DNA from: Pseudomonas sp.
Lineage (GTDB): Bacteria > Pseudomonadota > Gammaproteobacteria > Pseudomonadales > Pseudomonadaceae
Direction: 5' to 3'
Assembly: GCF_030698175.1 (NCBI RefSeq)
Contig: NZ_JAUYNT010000025.1
Coordinates: 62,001 to 126,000, forward strand
Length of the DNA stretch: 64,000 nt
The position numbers were made by a program, and so were the translations under genes. This document shows, piece after piece, positions 61,944 through 64,000 of this stretch. The notes below the pieces were generated by a model. That model saw only the letters and a program-made list of their open reading frames with translations, had not been told where the DNA came from and did not search any database. Numbering within the stretch: position 1 is the stretch's first letter; each line of letters starts with the position of its first letter.

Positions 61944-64000
61944 CTTTCAAACCCGCATTGCCACGGTGCTGATCCTGCTGCTGTTGGTGGTGGTCGGGGC
62001 GCTGTACTTTGCCGTGCAGGTGGCCACCGCGGCGGCGGTCAAACAGCAGGCCGTGGCCCAGTTAGGGGTGGGTGTGCGGGTCTTTGAGCGGCTGCTGGAT
62101 AACCGTGGGCGGCAGCTGCGCGATGCCTTGCAGGTGTTGTCGGCGGATTTTGGTTTCAAGGATGCGGTGGCCAGTAATGACGCCGCCACTATTCGCTCGG
62201 TGCTGGCCAACCATGGCGCGCGCATCAGTGCCAGCGAAGTGCTGTTGTTGGGCCTGGATGGTCAGGTGCTGGCTTCCAGTGTCGACAGCTTCGCCGCCGG
62301 CAGTCCGTTCCGTTACAGCCAGCAGTTGCTGCAGGCGCGGCAGTTGGGGCAGTCGAAGCTGATTGTGGCCCTGAACGGTGAGGCTCATCTGTTGGTGGAG
62401 GCTCCCGTGCTGGCGCCGTTGCCGATTGCCCGGGTGGTGATGGGTTTTCGCATGGATCAGGCATTCGCCCGTGAGCTGCGTGAACTGACCAATCTGGAGG
62501 TGTCCTTTGTCGCCTTCGATCAGGGCCGCCAGGGGCCGTTGGTCAGCACCCTGAACGCCGAGCAGGGCGCCGACATGTTGGCGCTGAACCCTTCGCCCAC
62601 GCCGGCGCACCTGAGCGATCTGGATTTTGCCGGCCAGCATTACCTGACCGAGCAGTTGTCCTTGGCACAGGCCGCGGACTATCAAGTACAGGCGTTTTTG
62701 CACAGTTCGCTGGACCGGGCGATGGGCGCCTTTGCGAGCCTAGACCGAAACATTTTTCTGATCGCCCTCGCGGCCCTATTTGCCTCTTTGGTCGGCGCCT
62801 TGCTGCTGGCGCGCAGCGTGTCGCAGCCGGTGCGTGAGCTGGCGCGGGTGGCCGAACGGGTCGGCCGTGGTGATTACCTGACGCCACCGGCCTTACAGCG
62901 CCGCGATGAACTGGGGGTGTTGGCCCAGGCGATCACCCTGATGCAGGCCGGGATCGCCGAGCGCGAGCGCCAGCTGGCACACAACGCCCTGCATGACGGC
63001 CTCACCGGGTTGCCCAATCGCACCCTGTTGCTGGAGCGCCTCGGCAGCGCCATCGCCGCCGGCCGGCCGGTGGCGTTGCTGTATCTGGGCATTGGCAATT
63101 TTCGCAGCGTTAACGAGAACTACGGTTCGGCTACCGGTGACCAGGTATTGCAGCAACTTAGCCAGCGTCTGCAGGCCAGTTTGCGCCCCGGTGATAGCCT
63201 GGCGCGACTGCTGGCTGACGAGTTTTTGTTGTTGCTGGAGCAGGCCGACAGCGACAGCGCGGTAGCCATTGCCGACCGCTTGCAGCAACTGCTGGTACAA
63301 CCGCTGCGGATCGTCAATGTCGAGATGCAGCTGGACTGCCGAATCGGTATTGCCGCCTATCCGCTGGACGCCGAAACCGCCGAAGAGCTGGTCCGTCGCG
63401 CCGGCATTGCCATGCACGATGCCGCCCAGCAGCCGGGGCATTTGCAGGTCTATCAGCAGGGCCGCGATGATGCTCATCAGCGGCAGATCAACCTGATTCG
63501 CGACCTGCGCCGCGCGCCGGCGAATGCCGAGCTGCAACTGCATTACCAACCCAAGTTGAGCCTGACCAGCGGCCGGGTGGAGCAGGCCGAGGCCTTGTTG
63601 CGTTGGCAGCATCCCACCTACGGCACGGTCTCGCCGGCTGAGTTCATTCCCTTGGCCGAGCGTACCGGCAGTATCCAGCTGCTCACGGCCTGGGTGATGG
63701 GCGAGGCGTTACGCCAGCTGCGGGAGTGGGCCACTGCGGGCCTCTATCTGCAGCTGTCGGTGAATGTCTCGGCGGATGACCTGCATGACCAGCAGCTGGC
63801 CGATAAAGTCAGCCGCCTGCTGGCGCAGTATCAGGTACCGGCCACTCAACTGATTTTTGAAATCACCGAAAGTGCGGTGATGCAAAACCCAGAGCAGGCG
63901 CTGCTGATCTTGCAGCAACTGCGGGCTCTGGGCATCAGCCTGTCGGTGGATGATTTTGGCACCGGTTATTCGTCCTTGTCGCAGCTCAAGCGCATGCCGG
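61927..64000 (+). CDS. Membrane GGDEF-EAL protein (3' end outside window)
   Basis: At least 691 residues. A membrane segment (about 9-30), periplasmic sensor region (to about 275), second membrane segment (about 277-297) and HAMP domain (to about 345) precede a GGDEF domain starting at DGLTGLPNRTLLLERL (near 357) and an EAL domain with E555 in EALLRW. The GGDEF active site reads L429-A-D-E-F and its RxxD neighbour is altered, so cyclase activity is probably lost. The EAL part (EITESAVM, DDFGTGYSSL) looks active. It would degrade c-di-GMP in response to a periplasmic, perhaps copper- or redox-linked, cue. Confidence 0.9.
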   Translation, partial: MKISHSFQTRIATVLILLLLVVVGALYFAVQVATAAAVKQQAVAQLGVGVRVFERLLDNRGRQLRDALQVLSADFGFKDAVASNDAATIRSVLANHGARISASEVLLLGLDGQVLASSVDSFAAGSPFRYSQQLLQARQLGQSKLIVALNGEAHLLVEAPVLAPLPIARVVMGFRMDQAFARELRELTNLEVSFVAFDQGRQGPLVSTLNAEQGADMLALNPSPTPAHLSDLDFAGQHYLTEQLSLAQAADYQVQAFLHSSLDRAMGAFASLDRNIFLIALAALFASLVGALLLARSVSQPVRELARVAERVGRGDYLTPPALQRRDELGVLAQAITLMQAGIAERERQLAHNALHDGLTGLPNRTLLLERLGSAIAAGRPVALLYLGIGNFRSVNENYGSATGDQVLQQLSQRLQASLRPGDSLARLLADEFLLLLEQADSDSAVAIADRLQQLLVQPLRIVNVEMQLDCRIGIAAYPLDAETAEELVRRAGIAMHDAAQQPGHLQVYQQGRDDAHQRQINLIRDLRRAPANAELQLHYQPKLSLTSGRVEQAEALLRWQHPTYGTVSPAEFIPLAERTGSIQLLTAWVMGEALRQLREWATAGLYLQLSVNVSADDLHDQQLADKVSRLLAQYQVPATQLIFEITESAVMQNPEQALLILQQLRALGISLSVDDFGTGYSSLSQLKRMP

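Overview
The window is high-GC DNA from a Pseudomonas (sensu lato) chromosome. The best evidence is the algU-mucA-mucB-mucC-mucD cluster followed by lepA-lepB-rnc-era-recO-pdxJ. From memory, much of the gene order matches P. aeruginosa PAO1 from about PA0743 to PA0783, with pta-ackA-slyD-gpx (about PA0835-0838) and olsBA placed nearby. No database search was run. All functions rest on motifs, length and context.

Layout. 1-1590: the end of an AlgI-like MBOAT acyltransferase plus an AlgJ/AlgX-like partner. 1701-8693: a valine (isobutyryl-CoA) degradation operon, mmsA, acyl-CoA dehydrogenase, enoyl-CoA hydratase, 3-hydroxyisobutyryl-CoA hydrolase, mmsB, with a divergent AraC regulator and a clear operator between them. 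8785-10057: a thioesterase and ung. 10107-16710: a tricarboxylate uptake module (AbrB-like, TctA, TctB, TctC) divergent from its two-component system TctD/TctE. This module is bracketed by intact ung and a decayed second copy of the ung 3' end. 17011-21471: HDOD protein, ygfZ, sdhE, ygfX, nadB. 21543-25905: the envelope-stress sigma factor algU, with two sigma-22-type promoters, and its regulators mucA (intact), mucB, mucC and mucD. 26064-32482: lepA, lepB, DUF4845, rnc, era, recO, pdxJ.

32551-43000: PlsC-type acyltransferase, pta-ackA-DUF3565, slyD, glutathione peroxidase, glucokinase with an abutting BacA/SbmA-type ABC protein whose nucleotide-binding motifs are degenerate, and a leaderless GH5 glucanase. 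43241-49898: ornithine-lipid genes olsB-olsA, an acyl-CoA-dehydrogenase-like protein, a serine hydrolase with a small Cys-containing partner, YceI, a phospholipase-D/cardiolipin-synthase-like enzyme and a lipoprotein. 50038-55660: cmoB-cmoA, lipoproteins, a chagasin-type cysteine-peptidase inhibitor, an outer-membrane-protein pseudogene, and an AraC regulator (PruR-like). 56048-61019: putA and putP for proline use. 61251-64000: a cupredoxin-like periplasmic protein overlapping a membrane GGDEF-EAL protein that runs off the window.

The most unusual structure is non-coding. Four copies (plus one decayed half) of a roughly 140-bp nested palindrome lie at 19012, 27861, 41506 and 59314. Their stems differ between copies but stay paired within each copy. 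Two families of shorter REP-like palindromes are scattered through many intergenic gaps, including three of the four internal gaps of the valine operon; the fourth holds a different inverted repeat. No transposase, CRISPR array, tRNA or rRNA gene was seen.
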